A stretch of DNA of 64,000 nt from JAUUSJ01 sp964439395 (GCA_964439395.1 CAYTNV010000011.1:31928-95927), one strand, 5' to 3'; positions 45,101 to 55,262 are shown, counted from the first letter of the stretch. The notes: generated by a model not told the origin, from the sequence alone. Numbers and translations are program-made.

Positions 45101-46353
45101 TTATATGTTACAGTACGTGAAGTCATCCATTCCATGTTTTTTTCCATATAATCTGTCAACATATCTTCGTCCGCATCAGAAAGATTTTCTTCTTTTACAA
45201 TTTTTTTGGCTATATCTCCCGCAGCACCATCCCAATCAAATACATTGACTCTATCTTTTGAAATTCTCACCTGTTCATAAAGTTGATAGTTGCCAACACA
45301 AACGCCGTTTAAGACAACATCCACCCATACAGCGTCCATTGCTTCCACGCCAATTTGTTTAGAAATATCAACAGAGAGCTGATTTCTCATTAAACTTCCA
45401 TCAATATAATTGGCGAGTAATGCCCAATGCTTATTTTTTCCCATTCCAAATAAATTCGTACTTTTATCTAATTTTACTTTATACGGTTTTTTATCAAATC
45501 TCTTCCATGTAGAATTTCCTCTTCCACGGATATTCACCACTCCATCATATAAAGTTGTATTTCCAAGATTATATGCGTCATTGCCCTGTATTTTTAAGTG
45601 AGCAGAAATATAATCTTCCTTGGAGACAATTGGTTGTGCATTTTCTGTATCAATATAGATAACTGGAAGCTTACTACAAAACATCTGCGCCTCTCCAAGC
45701 TTTGTCTCGCCTTTATACACTTCCACTTGAATCATTTTTTCTATATCATTTTGTGTAGGAATATAAGTATTAGCTGTACAATCTATTTTTTGTTCATCTA
45801 TATACCAAATATAGCTTACTTCTGTCTGCTCTCCAGAATAATTTACAGTTAACTCGCTCCCCACTTTTGCATACTCTTGTGAAAAGCTCACACTGCCTTC
45901 CTCTGCTGAGACAGTATCTAAGACATCACTTGTCTCTTCCTGGGTTTCTGTCGTCTCATCTATAATAGTACTATCCTCTTCGGTTGTTTCTTCCTCTGTT
46001 ATTGTACTCTCCGTTATCTCCTCATCCACTTCTGTAGTTTCTGCCATAGTATCTGGAATCTCTTGTGTATCCTCTGCTGAGATATCTTGAGTCTCCTCTG
46101 AAGTTTCTTCTACAGATTGTTGCATTTCTTCTGACTCTTCCGTCTCTTCTTCCTGCAACACATCTGAAATTTCCTTATTGTCATTCTCTTTTTCCTCTTC
46201 TACTTCTTGATTATCAACCAAGTTTTGAAGTTCATCCATAATTTCAGTCTCATTCTCTGTAGTTTGAGCTGCCCAGGCATCCGTATAAACGATGCTTAGA
46301 ATCATCACGAGAACTAAAATCCAAGAAAAAAGACGATTTATCTTATTTTTCAT
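42190..46353 (-). CDS. Secreted CotH-kinase protein with Ig-like and FN3 tail
   Basis: The 1387-residue protein has a signal peptide (residues 1-~29), then a Glu/Thr-rich linker to ~150 and an Ig-like domain. A CotH-kinase domain spans ~230-650 (RGRGNSTWKRFDKKPY, KHWALLANYID, FGPVWDFDFS). CotH proteins of spore coats phosphorylate partner proteins, but this one is secreted and has no spore context. After a Listeria-Bacteroides-like repeat (~800-860) and a short CxxC segment come four Ig-like repeats (ITGIGAYKG type) and two FN3 domains. There is no LPXTG motif, so wall attachment is by another route. A terminator follows. Confidence 0.85.
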   Translation of the reverse strand: MKNKINRLFSWILVLVMILSIVYTDAWAAQTTENETEIMDELQNLVDNQEVEEEKENDNKEISDVLQEEETEESEEMQQSVEETSEETQDISAEDTQEIPDTMAETTEVDEEITESTITEEETTEEDSTIIDETTETQEETSDVLDTVSAEEGSVSFSQEYAKVGSELTVNYSGEQTEVSYIWYIDEQKIDCTANTYIPTQNDIEKMIQVEVYKGETKLGEAQMFCSKLPVIYIDTENAQPIVSKEDYISAHLKIQGNDAYNLGNTTLYDGVVNIRGRGNSTWKRFDKKPYKVKLDKSTNLFGMGKNKHWALLANYIDGSLMRNQLSVDISKQIGVEAMDAVWVDVVLNGVCVGNYQLYEQVRISKDRVNVFDWDGAAGDIAKKIVKEENLSDADEDMLTDYMEKNMEWMTSRTVTYNGVTYNIEDYYSELPESTNGGYLMELTTDADEVSMFTTTRAVPIQFKNPEYINTNETAFNWIKNYVQQLEDAIYSADHCTIDGQNHVSYLDYCDSKSLMAYWLSCEMLKNEIGYKSNYFYKADNMPIVFGPVWDFDFSAGSVAPFGSQSTKGWASTGRAWFSECMKDPYFAIKVRELYDANVEYLQSIVDNNGLLDKWYEYLKESGNKDFELWHYSRTIEEDYTVLKNWLKNRIKWMDQQFKNDESTFASLGVPLSARFNLSLSGENILSSEGRDYWGEYKEGQVFELALKVTDGSYPKFNYYVNGRYIAEGDIVDNNAIVAITDDMLTEGLDNKNVISVWLKDGNGTLAEMQCVTLTVISGTKNYYNVTFHDQLENQANVYAQKKLEGGKVLLSDTSLTVQEALFEGWSDGTNTYPKSSYFKVDQDTDLYAVWATCTNGDYYHNWKENGNIYICEDCGKQKEIQKDYIDIASCSFNQSNRYTNTYTGTPVAPIITVQYGGRTLTEGVEYNISFKNNVNVGYATYEITGIEEAGFTGMAAMTYRIVAKNISGITAKCNPTSFGYDGAEKIPTLTLSYKGIPLEEGKDYTVTYQDNINPGTATANIVGIGNFTGTKTMTYTIKETRNLDLATISSIAGKTYTGAEITPTVKVKYGNITLEEGVDYTVSYKDNVNVGKATAIITGIGAYKGQRTAQFNIVAKAVSASDISYTTIPNQIYTRKAITPSVTVKYKDMVLVEGVDYTLSYSNNIEIGKASVKITGIGNYRSNKTVKFTILPKQVKGVKVKSAGYNSISISWSKYNGVGGYRVYRAVDGVHFICIATIENNNITNYTNTSVVTGKQYYYKVRSYKDDASGKRYYGEMSTIITGNAELSKVTLVSAVNSKAKSVILNWNKVSGASGYEIYETDTKVNGKAEGYKKIATITSGSTVTYTRLNLKLKKTYYYKVRAYRIVSGKKVYADYSNVKGATIKK

Positions 46354-46375
46354 TCTTTCTCTCCTTCATTAATTC

Positions 46376-46406
46376 AAAGGGGATAAGTTCATACTTATCC
46401 CCTTTA
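46376..46406 (-). terminator. Terminator after the giant surface protein gene
   Basis: AAAGGGGATAAGT pairs perfectly with ACTTATCCCCTTT around a 5-base loop, about 40 bases after the stop. It also faces the CotH gene start. Confidence 0.7.
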
Positions 46407-46445
46407 TTATATTTTATATCATTTATGCATCTCTAATGATATATA

Positions 46446-49400
46446 CTATCTCGCCACTCTGACACTCTTAGCATTAGAGTAAGCTCCGTAAACTTTATTA
46501 CCATCTACTGTTATATAAGCGCGAACTTTATAGTAATAAGTTTTTCCTTTTATAAGGCTCCCCCTTGTATGAGTAAGTATATTTCCACTTGTAATTGTCT
46601 TAACTTTCTCATAAGTACCATTTTGCGCAGATGCCTGATATAAAACATATCCACTTGCACCATTTACTTTATTCCAAGTAATTGTTACTTTCTTTGCAGA
46701 AGAATTCACCCCAGATCTAATCGTTGCTTTCGCTAATGCTGGCTTTATCTGCACAATATCGCTCATATCACCATAATAACGTTTATTTACTTTTGTATCA
46801 TCAAAATAAGCACGAACTTTATAATAATAATTCTTGCCAGTTGTTAATTGCTTATCTGTATAAGTAAGTACATTATCTCCTGTCAAGGTTGCAATACAGC
46901 TAAAGCTCTTTCCATTAGTGGAGCGATATACTCTGTATCCTTTCACATTACTAAGTTTACTCCAGGATAATCGAATACTATTATAAGTAGAGGCAGTTAC
47001 TTTAAGATTTACTACTTGCTGTGGAACAATGGCAAATGTCTTTGTCTTTTTAGATTTGTAATTTCCAAGACCTTCTATAACAACAGACGCTCTTCCCATA
47101 CTTGTATTATTTTTATAAGTTACCTTATAATCTGTTCCAAGCTTCAATGTCTTACCATCATGAGTAATCTTAATGGAAGGCTTTCTCGCTTTTCCTGTAT
47201 AAACTCTAGTGCTAATATCAGAAATTTTTATATTAGGTGCATTTATATTTTTTTGTAAAATATTAAATTTCAAAGTCTTTGTCGCTTTGCAATTACCAAT
47301 ACCTACAATCTTTACAGTTGCAACTCCCACATCCTTATTATTGCTATAAGTTACTTTGTAATCTGTTCCCTCTTTTAATACGGCATCATTACATTTTACT
47401 TGGATGGACTGTGTTATTGCCTTTCCTGTATAAGTTTTATTATTCAATTTGGAAATTGTAATATTAGAAGCAGTCAAAGATTTCTGATAAATATTGAAAT
47501 TTAAAGTCTTACTTCCAGTATAGTTTCCAATACCTGTTATCTTAACCGTTGCGGTTCCAACATTTTTATTATTCTTATACTCTACTGTATACTCTGTTCC
47601 TAGAACTAATTTATGAGAATTAGAATTATCTTTTGCTGTTACGCTTGGCTCAAATGCAGTTCCTGAATATGTAACACCAGCTATTTTGCTGTAAGTAAAA
47701 TCACTCTCAATTGATCTTGGATTAATCTTAAAGGTAATCTCTTTTGTGCCTACATAGCCACGCTCCATTTTACCTGTAATCGTAATTGTAGCAGTTCCAA
47801 CTTCTTTACTATTTGTATAGGAAATATTGTAGTATGTTCCAGCTGTCAACACTTCATCACCATCTTTAACTATCACTTCTGGTTTTTGTGTCTTTCTAGT
47901 ATACTCAACATCACTTACATCAGAGAAATTACAATCTGTAAGATTCTTTATCGTCATAAATCCATCATTATCAAACTCATATGTATGACCCTCAATCACC
48001 TGAGTTCCTGTCATATAAGTTTCACCCCAATAATAACGAATCTTTGTCTCTCCGTTAATCTCAACTGGGTCAAATGCACCTCTCACTAGCTTACCATCTT
48101 CTCCAAATACATAATAACGATTTGCATTATTAGCAACGGTCTTAACTAGAGTCTCCTTTACACCGTTTCCTGTGTACATCATACCTAAGTCATAAGTTGC
48201 ATCATTATTGCTTGTCTTCTTGAAATAGTACATTGCACCATCAATTTCCTGCCAATGAACAGCAAATACTCCACCGCCTGTATAATAGCGAGTAATCGTC
48301 TTTGTCGTCGTTCCGTTTGTCACTTCTTCTTGCACAAAACTTCCCTTGACAAATTTACCATTCTCATCAAATGTATACTCGATTCCGTCAATCTTTTTAG
48401 TACCTGTCACTGCCACTCCGTCAGAACCAAAGTAATAATAATCATCTACCAATGTCAACCATTTATTTTTTGCTAATTTGCCGTCCTCAAGATACATAGG
48501 AAGTCCATTTTCTTTATCGTGAACTAATCCTGTATAATCTCCAATTTTTCTTGTATGTCCACATTCTTTACAAACTAGATGAGAGTCATCTTTATAAATA
48601 TAAGTATGAAGATCGTTTTGACAAGCTTCTTTTACTTTTGTGAATTCTCTCACCACTTTTCCTGTCTCATCATGTACAGAAATTGCAAACTGAGAATTTG
48701 TCGCATTGATTGTAAAATAAAGTCCATCATAGAAATCATTTCCCGCCTCTGCGTGAATATCCTCATTCTTTGTCACACCGTAAGATTTCTCTCCTGTAGA
48801 ACCACATACATAGTAGATGATGCCATCGCCAGAATATGTATTGCTATCTTCCTCAACAACTTTCTTACCATCCGTCAATGGATATGTTCTCGCATAAGCG
48901 TGATCATGTCCAGAGAACATAAAATCAATTCCACCCTTTTGGGCAGCTTCTGGGATATACTCCGTAAAAGCTTTACAGTCATCTGTCGTCGCATTTGTTC
49001 CGTAAGGAGATTGATGTGATACAACAATTTTCCATCTCGCATTACTTTTTGCTGCATCTTTTGCCAGCCAATCCGCTGCTTCTTTTACTACTTTTTTATC
49101 TGAACTATAACCAATAACAGCTACATATACATTATTATAAGTTACAGAATAATATTGTTGACTTTGAAGATTAAATAAATTCTTCGATACCTTTCCTTCC
49201 ACATCACCATATAATTCATGATTACCTGTGACATGAATTGTATCGATAGATTTGAATGTCACATTATCAAATGCTGTCAAAATGCTATCCCAATCACTAT
49301 ATAAATCCGCTTTCTCTACAAAGTCACCAGTTTGTACACCAAACGTATACTCATCTTTTGATAGAGTGTTCACGATATTAGAGATAATTGTCTTGTCGTT

Positions 49401-52400
49401 TGCCTGTGTATCACCAATAATAAAGAAGTTCGTCTCAGCTCCAGCATATCCTGTCTTGAAGTTCATCACCTCAGACCAACATGTTCCATCACCGACACGG
49501 TAAACATACTCTGTATCTTCTGCCAAGCCATTTACAATCACTGTATTGGCATAGACAAGTCTATTTTCTGCAAGAATAGAAGAACCACTAAAATCAAGAG
49601 ATTTTGCCTCTCCCTCATAGTTTTTAAACGCTGCTTCTTTCTTTGTATCGTAGTCTGCTCTTGCCGCCACCTGAGCAATCGCCTTCTTATCTGCCGCAGT
49701 TGGATTGGAAATCCAAGTAATATTTTTCTCTGTCTCTGAATTATTTGAAGCATTTAATGAAACAAAAGTAGGTGTTCCATCCTCCTTTGCTCCAGCCGTA
49801 TAACTTTGCACTGTCGTAATAAAGGAACGATATCCTTGTCCATCTTTTGCATAAAGAGAAATCTGCTCTACTGTCTCAAATATAGAAGTAGCGATAATTC
49901 CATTTGTGTCGGTTGTACCAATCTTTGTTCCGTCTGCTTTATAGACATCAACATCAGCTGCAATATTGCCCTGTGCATCCGTTACTTTAATAGAAGCGTC
50001 TGTTCCTGCAAGGAATAATTCTACATCTACAATATATTTTGCTGCAATATCTATATTTTTTTGTTTTGTGGCAAATCCTACTTCTGTTTCAGAACCATCT
50101 TTTGCTATAACAACTGCATTACCACTTGTCACGGTATAATTAAATTTCGCCGTATCACTTATATCTTCTGGAATCTTCACAGAAAGAGTTGCGATAATTC
50201 CATCTCCTGTAGCTGCCGCATCTGCTTTTTTCTTTGCATAAATTGCAACAGAATTATTGCCAGATGAATAGACAGGAGCTTTGCCTTCCTCATAATTCTC
50301 ACCGTAGGATACTTTATAATCTGAGAAACCTGTCGCAAGACGAATCGTTGTTGAGACATCTTTTACATTCTCTAGTTGATCTGCTGTAATATTTAGGTCA
50401 ACATACTCTCCAACAAATGCCTTCTCTGTTCCCGGAACAACGTTAATACTAGGAGTTACCTGCTCTGTTCCATCCACGGTAAATGTTCTTGTCTCCGATG
50501 TCTCATTTCCAAATTTATCACGAATTGTAAACTTAATAATATGATCGCCGTTTGATAAATATTGATTATAGAGGAATACCATTCCTTTACTCTCATCCGA
50601 TACTAAATTTCCAGCTTCTACTTCTTTATTTGTAATATTTTTACCATCTAAAGTGACATTTACTGTGCTATAGTCCACACCTGATGTATACTTATTCTCG
50701 ACATCAGATACAGCCATCTCAAAGGAGACTTTATTACTTGTAAGAGTAACATCGCTATTAAGCTCCTGACTTTCTGCCTGAATACTGGAGATAATAGGGT
50801 TATCTGTATCATCTGTATTCGCTCCATATACAAACTGTACATTATCTACGTAGAGAGAGCCCTTACACTGTGCTTTTGGCAATGGTGTCACACCGTCTTG
50901 TAAAAAGTTTCCTGCACCAATAAGCAAATACATAACACGAATTGTCTCACCACCGATTAAAGAAAACGGTCCTTGTAAAGGTGTTCCATTTAATTCAAGC
51001 TTCGCCTCCACATACTTCCATCCAGTCCAGTTAATACCTGTACTTTCTGTAAAGTTTAGAGTCTGTACTGTGCCAGCACCGTCTTTTACTCGAATTCTAA
51101 GCCAAAGATTTGCTGTATTTTCTGGTACATATACATACATACCAATTGCAGTTGGGTTTCCAGGAATTTCTTGAGTAGCCTCTGAAAATCCCACACAAGC
51201 ACCTTCTGTACCATTTGCATTGCTAAAATCATAATTAAGTTTTAAGGAATAATTTCCTTTTAATACTGGCTCGCCACTCGCAATATCAACAACTTCCGCA
51301 GATTCCTCTCCACCGCGAGAGTTATTTAAATCATTATTATTACAGTAATGTCCATGTAAAAGTCTTCCTGTCGCAGGAGAGATGAGATTTCCAGATAAAT
51401 CCCAAACTCCTAAAATCTCTCCACCGCCTGGATTAAATGCTGCACGGTTAAATGTCCAATAATCCTTTGCTTTGACTGTATTTCCATTTTCATCTACCTG
51501 ATCTTCAAAATCCATTAAAACAGTAGGCTGAAGACCGACAATTACTTCCACGTTTGCCTCAACCTTAGAGCCGTCTTTTTTATTATATGTACAAGTAACT
51601 GTTCCATATAATGTTGCTCCGTCGGAAGACGTAAAAGTATTACCGTTAAATGTACCAAGCACTTTATCGCTTGGATTTTGACTTGCATCTCTTACATTGC
51701 TAATCGTCCAAGTGAAATCATCATCTTTATAGTTAATCTCGGAATCCTCACAAGATACATAAAGTCCCAAATCAGACTCTGTCTCAAATCCCAAGCTTAC
51801 TTGCTCGTTACTAAATTTAATCAGGTCTGGCTCCTTAATACTAATCGTTGTCTCCCCAACAACTGTATCTCCAGAAATTAATTGTACTTCCACCTCACCG
51901 ATTGTTCCGTTAGAACGAAAAACACCAGTTTTTGAATCAATCGTTCCATAGCTCTCGTCTTTTAATTTAAATTTTGCATCCTCTGGAAGGTCAGCTGCTG
52001 CTCCCGCACTATCTGCACCTTTCGCTGTAAAACTAACCTCTGATCCAGGTGTATAAATCTCACCTTGAGGAGATAGGGATGCGTGAATAAATTCACCATC
52101 TGCTTTTGCGTCAGAATAAACTAAGAGAGTCGTAGATACGTTTCTCTCGATACCATCAGATGGACTATTTTTTACAGTGAGAGAATTCTCACCTTCTGTT
52201 CTAGTAGCAAATGTGGCAGAGCCTCCACCATCTAAATAAACAGCATTGACACAGCCAAGCTCTTTCATAATAAGAGCAGTCTCATATACTGAAATACCAG
52301 TGGCTCTTGGTGCCTGACGCCCGTCTGCCTCAAAAAATACGACGCTTCCATCTGCTTTAATACCAACTGCAGCACGAGGAATTACAGCAGTATCTCCTGC

Positions 52401-53483
52401 CAACCAACTTTCTACCACACCATCTCTTACAAGCCAAATAGGAGCACCGATGGCCTCTTTTACATCAGATGTATCCGCCCATCTGTCACGAATAACGGCT
52501 GTACCATCTTTTAAGATTGCAAAATACGCTGCTCCAGCATAATTTTCCTTTACAGGTTGGGAGACAATTTTACTGTTCATAATCAGAGCACCATAAGGCT
52601 CTCCTGTGGACATATTAAAATAATCACCATTGATGGCAAATACAATCTTCTTTCCAGTCTTTCTTTCACAAGCTGCCGCCTGGTCACGAACCGTCTGCAT
52701 TCCAAGCTTACCAGAATCATCATAATCCTTATAGCCAGCTAAAATACCAACCGTGGAATTATTCAAATCCACCGTCGCTACATAACCTTTTGTCTGAGCC
52801 TTGTCAGATTTTTTTATGAAAGTAATGTCTTCCTCTGTGATACCAGGTGCCACTCCAAGCTGCTTATAAGCTGTCAAAGAAAATAGATCTGGTAATGTAA
52901 AGTTCGATATTCCAGCTGCTGCAATTGTATCTTCTCCATCATCTACCTGATTCTTGATTTCATCAGATACTTCTCCGATTGCAGCTTCCTGCTCTGCTGA
53001 CATCTTTAAAAAGGCATCAAGCTTTGCTTGATCCTCTTCGCTCAGTTCAGAATCACTATCCTCCGCAATCGTATCTTCCTCTGAGCTTGCTTTCGCTGCC
53101 TCTGTAGATTCTTCTACTGTCTCTGTAGATTCTTCTACTGCCTCTGTAGATTCCTCTACTGCTTCTGTAGATTCCTCTACTGCTTCTGTAGATTCCTCTA
53201 CTACTTCTGTAGATTCCTCTACTACTTCTGTAGATTCCTCTACTACTTCTGTAGATTCCTCTACTACTTCCGTAGATTCCTCTTTAGTTTCTACATCCTC
53301 CGTAGATTCTTCCAGCTGTTCTTGTGCCATCTCCTCCATTGAAAGAGTTTCCGTCTGCATATCTTCAGCTATAGCATCTTCAATACTATCGACTTCTGCA
53401 GCAAAAGTACTTGTATTGACCAGACTAATACACATGCAAAAAGCCAAAAGAAAAGCCATAAATCTTCTTAATTTTCTTTTCAT
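46446..53483 (-). CDS. Giant secreted glycosidase/metallophosphoesterase mosaic protein
   Basis: The 2345-residue protein has a signal peptide (1-~29), then nine EESTE heptads (68-130). A phosphodiester-glycosidase-like domain spans ~205-460 (INGDYFNMSTGEPYGALIM, YLDGGGSATF). A galactose-binding-like and Ig/cadherin-like middle follows. A calcineurin-like metallophosphoesterase lies at ~1350-1640 (FIIGDTQAN, TGDFVEK, TGNHELYG, SHQSPYG, FSGHDHAYAR). Choline-binding-like repeats, four Ig-like repeats and two FN3 domains end the chain. It likely acts on wall or capsule polymers such as sugar phosphodiesters. It lacks a sorting signal, and its tail resembles that of the CotH protein next to it. 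Confidence 0.85.
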   Translation of the reverse strand: MKRKLRRFMAFLLAFCMCISLVNTSTFAAEVDSIEDAIAEDMQTETLSMEEMAQEQLEESTEDVETKEESTEVVEESTEVVEESTEVVEESTEVVEESTEAVEESTEAVEESTEAVEESTETVEESTEAAKASSEEDTIAEDSDSELSEEDQAKLDAFLKMSAEQEAAIGEVSDEIKNQVDDGEDTIAAAGISNFTLPDLFSLTAYKQLGVAPGITEEDITFIKKSDKAQTKGYVATVDLNNSTVGILAGYKDYDDSGKLGMQTVRDQAAACERKTGKKIVFAINGDYFNMSTGEPYGALIMNSKIVSQPVKENYAGAAYFAILKDGTAVIRDRWADTSDVKEAIGAPIWLVRDGVVESWLAGDTAVIPRAAVGIKADGSVVFFEADGRQAPRATGISVYETALIMKELGCVNAVYLDGGGSATFATRTEGENSLTVKNSPSDGIERNVSTTLLVYSDAKADGEFIHASLSPQGEIYTPGSEVSFTAKGADSAGAAADLPEDAKFKLKDESYGTIDSKTGVFRSNGTIGEVEVQLISGDTVVGETTISIKEPDLIKFSNEQVSLGFETESDLGLYVSCEDSEINYKDDDFTWTISNVRDASQNPSDKVLGTFNGNTFTSSDGATLYGTVTCTYNKKDGSKVEANVEVIVGLQPTVLMDFEDQVDENGNTVKAKDYWTFNRAAFNPGGGEILGVWDLSGNLISPATGRLLHGHYCNNNDLNNSRGGEESAEVVDIASGEPVLKGNYSLKLNYDFSNANGTEGACVGFSEATQEIPGNPTAIGMYVYVPENTANLWLRIRVKDGAGTVQTLNFTESTGINWTGWKYVEAKLELNGTPLQGPFSLIGGETIRVMYLLIGAGNFLQDGVTPLPKAQCKGSLYVDNVQFVYGANTDDTDNPIISSIQAESQELNSDVTLTSNKVSFEMAVSDVENKYTSGVDYSTVNVTLDGKNITNKEVEAGNLVSDESKGMVFLYNQYLSNGDHIIKFTIRDKFGNETSETRTFTVDGTEQVTPSINVVPGTEKAFVGEYVDLNITADQLENVKDVSTTIRLATGFSDYKVSYGENYEEGKAPVYSSGNNSVAIYAKKKADAAATGDGIIATLSVKIPEDISDTAKFNYTVTSGNAVVIAKDGSETEVGFATKQKNIDIAAKYIVDVELFLAGTDASIKVTDAQGNIAADVDVYKADGTKIGTTDTNGIIATSIFETVEQISLYAKDGQGYRSFITTVQSYTAGAKEDGTPTFVSLNASNNSETEKNITWISNPTAADKKAIAQVAARADYDTKKEAAFKNYEGEAKSLDFSGSSILAENRLVYANTVIVNGLAEDTEYVYRVGDGTCWSEVMNFKTGYAGAETNFFIIGDTQANDKTIISNIVNTLSKDEYTFGVQTGDFVEKADLYSDWDSILTAFDNVTFKSIDTIHVTGNHELYGDVEGKVSKNLFNLQSQQYYSVTYNNVYVAVIGYSSDKKVVKEAADWLAKDAAKSNARWKIVVSHQSPYGTNATTDDCKAFTEYIPEAAQKGGIDFMFSGHDHAYARTYPLTDGKKVVEEDSNTYSGDGIIYYVCGSTGEKSYGVTKNEDIHAEAGNDFYDGLYFTINATNSQFAISVHDETGKVVREFTKVKEACQNDLHTYIYKDDSHLVCKECGHTRKIGDYTGLVHDKENGLPMYLEDGKLAKNKWLTLVDDYYYFGSDGVAVTGTKKIDGIEYTFDENGKFVKGSFVQEEVTNGTTTKTITRYYTGGGVFAVHWQEIDGAMYYFKKTSNNDATYDLGMMYTGNGVKETLVKTVANNANRYYVFGEDGKLVRGAFDPVEINGETKIRYYWGETYMTGTQVIEGHTYEFDNDGFMTIKNLTDCNFSDVSDVEYTRKTQKPEVIVKDGDEVLTAGTYYNISYTNSKEVGTATITITGKMERGYVGTKEITFKINPRSIESDFTYSKIAGVTYSGTAFEPSVTAKDNSNSHKLVLGTEYTVEYKNNKNVGTATVKITGIGNYTGSKTLNFNIYQKSLTASNITISKLNNKTYTGKAITQSIQVKCNDAVLKEGTDYKVTYSNNKDVGVATVKIVGIGNCKATKTLKFNILQKNINAPNIKISDISTRVYTGKARKPSIKITHDGKTLKLGTDYKVTYKNNTSMGRASVVIEGLGNYKSKKTKTFAIVPQQVVNLKVTASTYNSIRLSWSKLSNVKGYRVYRSTNGKSFSCIATLTGDNVLTYTDKQLTTGKNYYYKVRAYFDDTKVNKRYYGDMSDIVQIKPALAKATIRSGVNSSAKKVTITWNKVNGASGYVLYQASAQNGTYEKVKTITSGNILTHTRGSLIKGKTYYYKVRAYITVDGNKVYGAYSNAKSVRVAR
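53094..53282. repeat. Nine-copy 21-bp tandem repeat (EESTEVV/AV) in the surface protein gene
   Basis: The 21-base unit (plus strand GTAGATTCCTCTACTACTTC plus one base) occurs nine times, encoding EESTEVV, EESTEAV and close variants. It lies between the signal peptide and the first domain. Copies 1-4 and 5-7 form two subgroups, which suggests recent expansions. It is likely to vary in copy number. Confidence 0.9.
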
Positions 53484-53852
53484 TTTTTCCTCCTAATATA
53501 TTTTTTTACTAAAATATTTTTTTCTTTCCCCCCTCCTCTTACTTCTATTTACTACCTGAGAGATCTTTTTTAATCATTGCTATTTTTTTATGAATAAAAA
53601 AAGACCTTCTCTCCCGAAATAGCTTTTTACATTTTTACTCCAGGAAAAGTATCTATCATTATATATGATATGTAAATAGAAATCGTTTGATATAGTCTTA
53701 TTGTACAACTACAAATCTTTACTGTCAATGTCTTTTTCCCTTACTCTCCTATTTTTTTTTGCAAATTGTATATTTATTTCAAAAAATTGCCCTTTATATT
53801 ATAAAACATTTACGATTGACTCAAGATACTATATGTACATTTTTCACAATTC
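53484..53852. other. Intergenic region, promoter of the giant gene not resolved
   Basis: The 369 bases are strongly AT-rich. A minus-strand TATAAT is visible near 53664 but without a convincing -35 box, and AGGAGG precedes the start. I see no gene, RNA or clear hairpin. Confidence 0.4.
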
Positions 53853-55262
53853 CTACTCTCCAACAATATTTTGCATCCAAACGCCCTTCCACACTAAAAT
53901 AAATCCAATTATACATTTAAAAATATCTGCCAACTGTACAGTCGCATAGATAACTAATACTGATAATTCCGTAAATCGACTCAATCCAAAAGCGATGACC
54001 ACACTCACACAGCAAATATATACACTGTCAAATAAAAATGTAATCAATGTCTTTCCCCCTGAGCGAAGTGTAAAATAAGTCGCATGCAAAAACGCATTCT
54101 GTGGCATAAAGAGGGCTGTAATCATAATAAAATATTTCGCTAAATTTCTCACATCTGTCGTTGTATTATAAACTCTCGGAAAAAGTGGAGCTGTCAGAAA
54201 CATCAAAAAGGCCATGACTGTACAACAACCGACAGAAAAAACAATCATCTTATTATCTATATCCCGCGCTTGTTTCATATCTCCCCGTCCAAGAATCTGC
54301 CCAACGACAATTGCGACTGACTCGCCGAGTGCCAAAAATACAATATTAAATACATTATTAATTGTATTTGAAATATTAAGAGCTGCAATAACATTTAGTC
54401 CTCGTATAGAATAGCATTGCGCCAAAATCGCCATACCTGCTGCCCATATCGTCTCATTTAACAAAAGAGGAAATCCCTTTACAATAATCTTCTTCGTCAA
54501 ATTAATAGGAATTTTCATCGTCCGATACAGACCATTTACAAATTTATTTTCCTTTCTGTCTTTATGTGTTCCCCAAATAACGATCGTCATTTCTACATAT
54601 CTAGATAAAATTGTTGCAATCGCAGCTCCCCTTACTCCAAGAACTGGAGCTCCAGATTTTCCATAAATCAAAATATAATTAAAAATCAAATTTACAAATA
54701 CAGCTGTAATTCCAGCCTTCATCGGAAGAACTGTCTTTCCACATTCTCTAAGTGTACTGGAGTAAACCTGCACCATCATAAAAGCTGGAAGTCCAATTAA
54801 CATAATCCATAAATACTGTCTTCCATATAAAAGAGTGTTTGCAGCGCTGTCTTTTGTTCCCTCTCCCTGCAAATACAATTCAATCAAACTATCTCCTTTT
54901 AACAAAAATAGGAAGCTAGTCACCAAAGTGAGAAATACCGCCATCCATATTTTAAAACGCATCGTATTCCTCACACCCTCATAGTTTTTCTGTCCAAAAT
55001 ACTGTGCTGTAAAAATTCCAGATCCAGAAACCCCTCCAAAAATACAGAGATTATACACAAAAATAAGTTGATTTACAATTGATACACCCGACATCTTCTC
55101 TGTACCAATCTGTCCAATCATAATATTATCCAACATTGACACGAAATTTGTAATACCATTTTGAATCATAATTGGCACTGCAACCATCAGCACCATCCGA
55201 TAAAAATCTCGATCTCCAATAAACTTTCGGAAAATCCCACCTCTTTTCCTCACTGCTTCCAT
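53853..55262 (-). CDS. MATE-family multidrug/flavin-type efflux transporter
   Basis: The 469-residue protein is hydrophobic with twelve predicted segments in two halves. The MATE repeat signatures are MIQNGITNFVSMLDNIMIGQIG near the start and a matching loop at the second half (ETIWAAGMAILAQCYSIRG). MATE proteins export cationic drugs, peptides or metabolites in exchange for Na+ or H+. The substrate cannot be predicted. The gene lies downstream of glmS on the same strand, separated by a terminator, so it is probably separately transcribed. Confidence 0.9.
   Translation of the reverse strand: MEAVRKRGGIFRKFIGDRDFYRMVLMVAVPIMIQNGITNFVSMLDNIMIGQIGTEKMSGVSIVNQLIFVYNLCIFGGVSGSGIFTAQYFGQKNYEGVRNTMRFKIWMAVFLTLVTSFLFLLKGDSLIELYLQGEGTKDSAANTLLYGRQYLWIMLIGLPAFMMVQVYSSTLRECGKTVLPMKAGITAVFVNLIFNYILIYGKSGAPVLGVRGAAIATILSRYVEMTIVIWGTHKDRKENKFVNGLYRTMKIPINLTKKIIVKGFPLLLNETIWAAGMAILAQCYSIRGLNVIAALNISNTINNVFNIVFLALGESVAIVVGQILGRGDMKQARDIDNKMIVFSVGCCTVMAFLMFLTAPLFPRVYNTTTDVRNLAKYFIMITALFMPQNAFLHATYFTLRSGGKTLITFLFDSVYICCVSVVIAFGLSRFTELSVLVIYATVQLADIFKCIIGFILVWKGVWMQNIVGE

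Noticed and set aside
53094..53282. CRISPR-like array
   Set aside because: Units are in frame, adjoining, without spacers, and encode EESTE heptads.
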